6,740 nucleotides of DNA from Ornithomonoglobus_A sp045532455. GTDB lineage: Bacteria; Bacillota; Clostridia; UBA1381. The stretch is taken from NCBI GenBank assembly GCA_045532455.1, contig JAZSFX010000011.1:1-6740 (forward strand). Direction: 5' to 3'. A program made the translations under genes and the position numbers. Below are positions 5,274 to 6,740 of the stretch, one piece after another (the first letter of the stretch is position 1; the number at the start of each line of letters is the position of its first letter). A model generated the notes under the pieces. It did no database searches. It had not been told where the DNA came from and was given only the letters and a program-made list of their open reading frames with translations.

Positions 5274-5981
5274 CTAACTCATTTTGGCAATTTCTTTTTT
5301 AAGTCTGCCTATTATACGTTTTTCGAGACGTGATATGTATGATTGAGAAATACCAAGTAAATCTGCAACCTCTTTTTGTGTTTTTTCCTTGTAATTTCCT
5401 AACCCGAAACGCAACTCCATTATTTTCTTTTCGCGACCGCCAAGCTTATCTAATGCCTGCAGTAAAAGCTCTTTATCAACCTCATCTTCTATGTTTTTAT
5501 ATATGACATCATTTTCTGTCCCTAATATATCCGAAAGCAACAACTCGTTACCGTCCCAATCCACATTTAATGGTTCATCTATAGAAACTTCGGAGCGCAT
5601 ATTTGAGTTTTTTCTCAGATACATTAAAATCTCGTTTTCTATGCAACGCGAAGCATACGTTGCAAGCTTAATATTTTTTTGAGGATTAAATGTATTTATT
5701 GCTTTTATAAGGCCTATTGTGCCTATTGAAATTAAATCTTCGATACATATTCCCGTATTTTCGAATTTTCTGGCAATATATACAACAAGGCGTAAGTTTC
5801 GTTCTATAAGCTCGGTTTTTACAGATGAATCACCAATGCGCAACCTGTAAATAAGAGCTTCTTCCTCTTCTTTATTGAGTGGCGGAGGCAGAGTATCGCT
5901 CCCACCTATATAAAAAATCTTGTTTTCTGCCAAACCCGAAAACATAATCAGTTTCTTGCTAATATCATTTATGAGCTTCAT
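5274..5981 (-). CDS. sigE: RNA polymerase sigma-E factor, mother cell, made as pro-protein
   Basis: This 235-residue sporulation sigma factor closely follows B. subtilis SigE. An N-terminal pro-sequence (about 1-23) precedes the conserved processing region FYIGGSDTLPPPL (23-35). Region 2 contains NLRLVVYIARKFENTG, EDLISIGTIGLIKAINTFNP and KLATYASRCIENEILMYLRK (about 62-124). After the conserved DEPLNVDWDGNELLLSD block (135-151), region 4.2 carries the helix-turn-helix TQKEVADLLGISQSYISRLE (201-220). In the known pathway pro-sigma-E is membrane-associated and inactive until SpoIIGA cleaves it after septation; mature sigma-E then drives early mother-cell genes. The start lies 3 bp after the spoIIGA stop, with AGGAGGA 9 nt upstream inside spoIIGA, so protease and substrate are probably translated together. 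The stop is TAG. The pro-sequence is about four residues shorter than in B. subtilis. Confidence 0.97.
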   Translation of the reverse strand: MKLINDISKKLIMFSGLAENKIFYIGGSDTLPPPLNKEEEEALIYRLRIGDSSVKTELIERNLRLVVYIARKFENTGICIEDLISIGTIGLIKAINTFNPQKNIKLATYASRCIENEILMYLRKNSNMRSEVSIDEPLNVDWDGNELLLSDILGTENDVIYKNIEDEVDKELLLQALDKLGGREKKIMELRFGLGNYKEKTQKEVADLLGISQSYISRLEKRIIGRLKKEIAKMS

Positions 5982-5984
5982 GAC

Positions 5985-6740
5985 CTATTCTCCTCCTACA
6001 TTCCCTATCAATGCATTATACTCCCCTGAACTTGACAATTTATTTTGTGTTATTGCTATGTATTGCAGTTTTAAAAACCGCGTATTATCTACGAAAATTA
6101 TATCGGGCATAAACGCCTTTAATATTCCATTACCCGAAACTGTGCAATATGGTATTTCTGTTATTTTTTCATCTTCTTGTAGTATTTGTTTTGCAAACTC
6201 AGCCTCGAGTATTATTACGTCTTTTTTGCTTATTGGCTCTTTTAAAAGATTTCCGCTGTCAAAAAGCGCTTTTACGTTTACACTTTTTCCGTTATTTATG
6301 ATTGTGAGATTATATATCCTGTTTTTCTTTTGTGCTTGCATAAATTTTGATATTAAATACACAACAGGATATGTAATTAAAAAGCATAATAATATCAGCT
6401 TTGGTGAAATATCAAAATACATTATATTATTTCTAAGTGTTAGTGCAATATTATTTTCAAATAGCGAAACAATCAATATAAACACAGATTGCATAACAAA
6501 TATTATAAAGAGAAATACAAGCATATTACTTATGGTTTTTTTAATTTTTCCGCCATATGCTATTTTGCATATCACAAATACCGACAGTAAGTATATAATA
6601 ACTTTTGCAGGAGCAGTAAAATTATTTATATATATATAAACTGCGAGTATTCCACCCGAAAAAGCACTAAACACCTTTTTTTTCAATGAAATTTTTTCGT
6701 ATTTATATGCACTCACTATGCTTATAATTATATATACTAC
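5985..6740 (-). CDS. spoIIGA: SpoIIGA, pro-sigma-E processing protease, 5' end cut by window edge
   Basis: 251 C-terminal residues are present and the frame is open to the right edge; B. subtilis SpoIIGA has about 309, so some 45-60 residues are missing. The N-terminal half is membrane-embedded: part of one segment at the edge, then hydrophobic stretches near residues 23-39, 46-62, 70-94 and 114-134. The C-terminal half is the cytoplasmic protease domain with the aspartic protease motif D161-S-G in ALFDSGNLL (DNA 6255-6260 encodes D and S), matching the catalytic Asp of this family. The protein sits in the septal membrane and cleaves the pro-sequence of sigma-E, encoded 3 bp downstream. Overall sequence is AT-rich and diverges quickly in this family, so the call rests on topology, the DSG motif and the fixed position before sigE. 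A GTG at 6714-6716 is an internal valine, not a start. Confidence 0.93.
   Translation of the reverse strand, partial: VVYIIISIVSAYKYEKISLKKKVFSAFSGGILAVYIYINNFTAPAKVIIYLLSVFVICKIAYGGKIKKTISNMLVFLFIIFVMQSVFILIVSLFENNIALTLRNNIMYFDISPKLILLCFLITYPVVYLISKFMQAQKKNRIYNLTIINNGKSVNVKALFDSGNLLKEPISKKDVIILEAEFAKQILQEDEKITEIPYCTVSGNGILKAFMPDIIFVDNTRFLKLQYIAITQNKLSSSGEYNALIGNVGGE

Noticed and set aside
5920..6639. Long plus-strand frame of 239 residues opposite spoIIGA
   Set aside because: It is antisense to a well-supported gene in the conserved spoIIGA-sigE order. Its hydrophobic look comes from the complementary codons of membrane segments.

Overview
The window looks like chromosomal DNA of a low-GC, endospore-forming, anaerobic member of the Firmicutes, most likely class Clostridia. 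Two things point that way. One is a spoIIGA-sigE-sigG sporulation cluster, which is found only in spore formers. The other is a hydCB-type pair of NADH-linked iron-sulfur flavoprotein subunits, typical of hydrogen-evolving fermenters. All recognised genes are on the minus strand, so they are described in transcription order, from the right edge to the left.

Right part (about 6740-4372): the C-terminal 251 residues of SpoIIGA, the membrane aspartic protease that activates pro-sigma-E; then pro-sigma-E itself, 3 bp downstream; then sigma-G, the late forespore sigma factor. A sigma-F/G-like promoter candidate lies between sigE and sigG. A strong rho-independent terminator closes the cluster.

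Middle (about 4371-2227): a class II glutamine-hydrolysing asparagine synthetase (asnB) with its own terminator. It is followed by a single tRNA-Arg(ACG) gene that forms its own transcription unit, with a textbook TTGACA-17-TATAAT promoter and a rho-independent terminator.

Left part (2226-1): an AT-rich control region with two candidate promoters and an operator closely matching the Rex (NADH/NAD+ sensor) consensus. It precedes hydC (NuoE-like) and hydB (NuoF-like, cut off by the left edge). These two genes overlap by one base. The subunits would take NADH electrons through FMN and iron-sulfur clusters, most plausibly to an [FeFe] hydrogenase encoded beyond the window. Rex control would tie their expression to the cell's redox state.

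I see no CRISPR array, insertion sequence, prophage or clearly undescribed system. The most informative new readings are the Rex-box/promoter arrangement ahead of hydC, the sigma-F-like promoter ahead of sigG, and corrected start codons for sigG and asnB.
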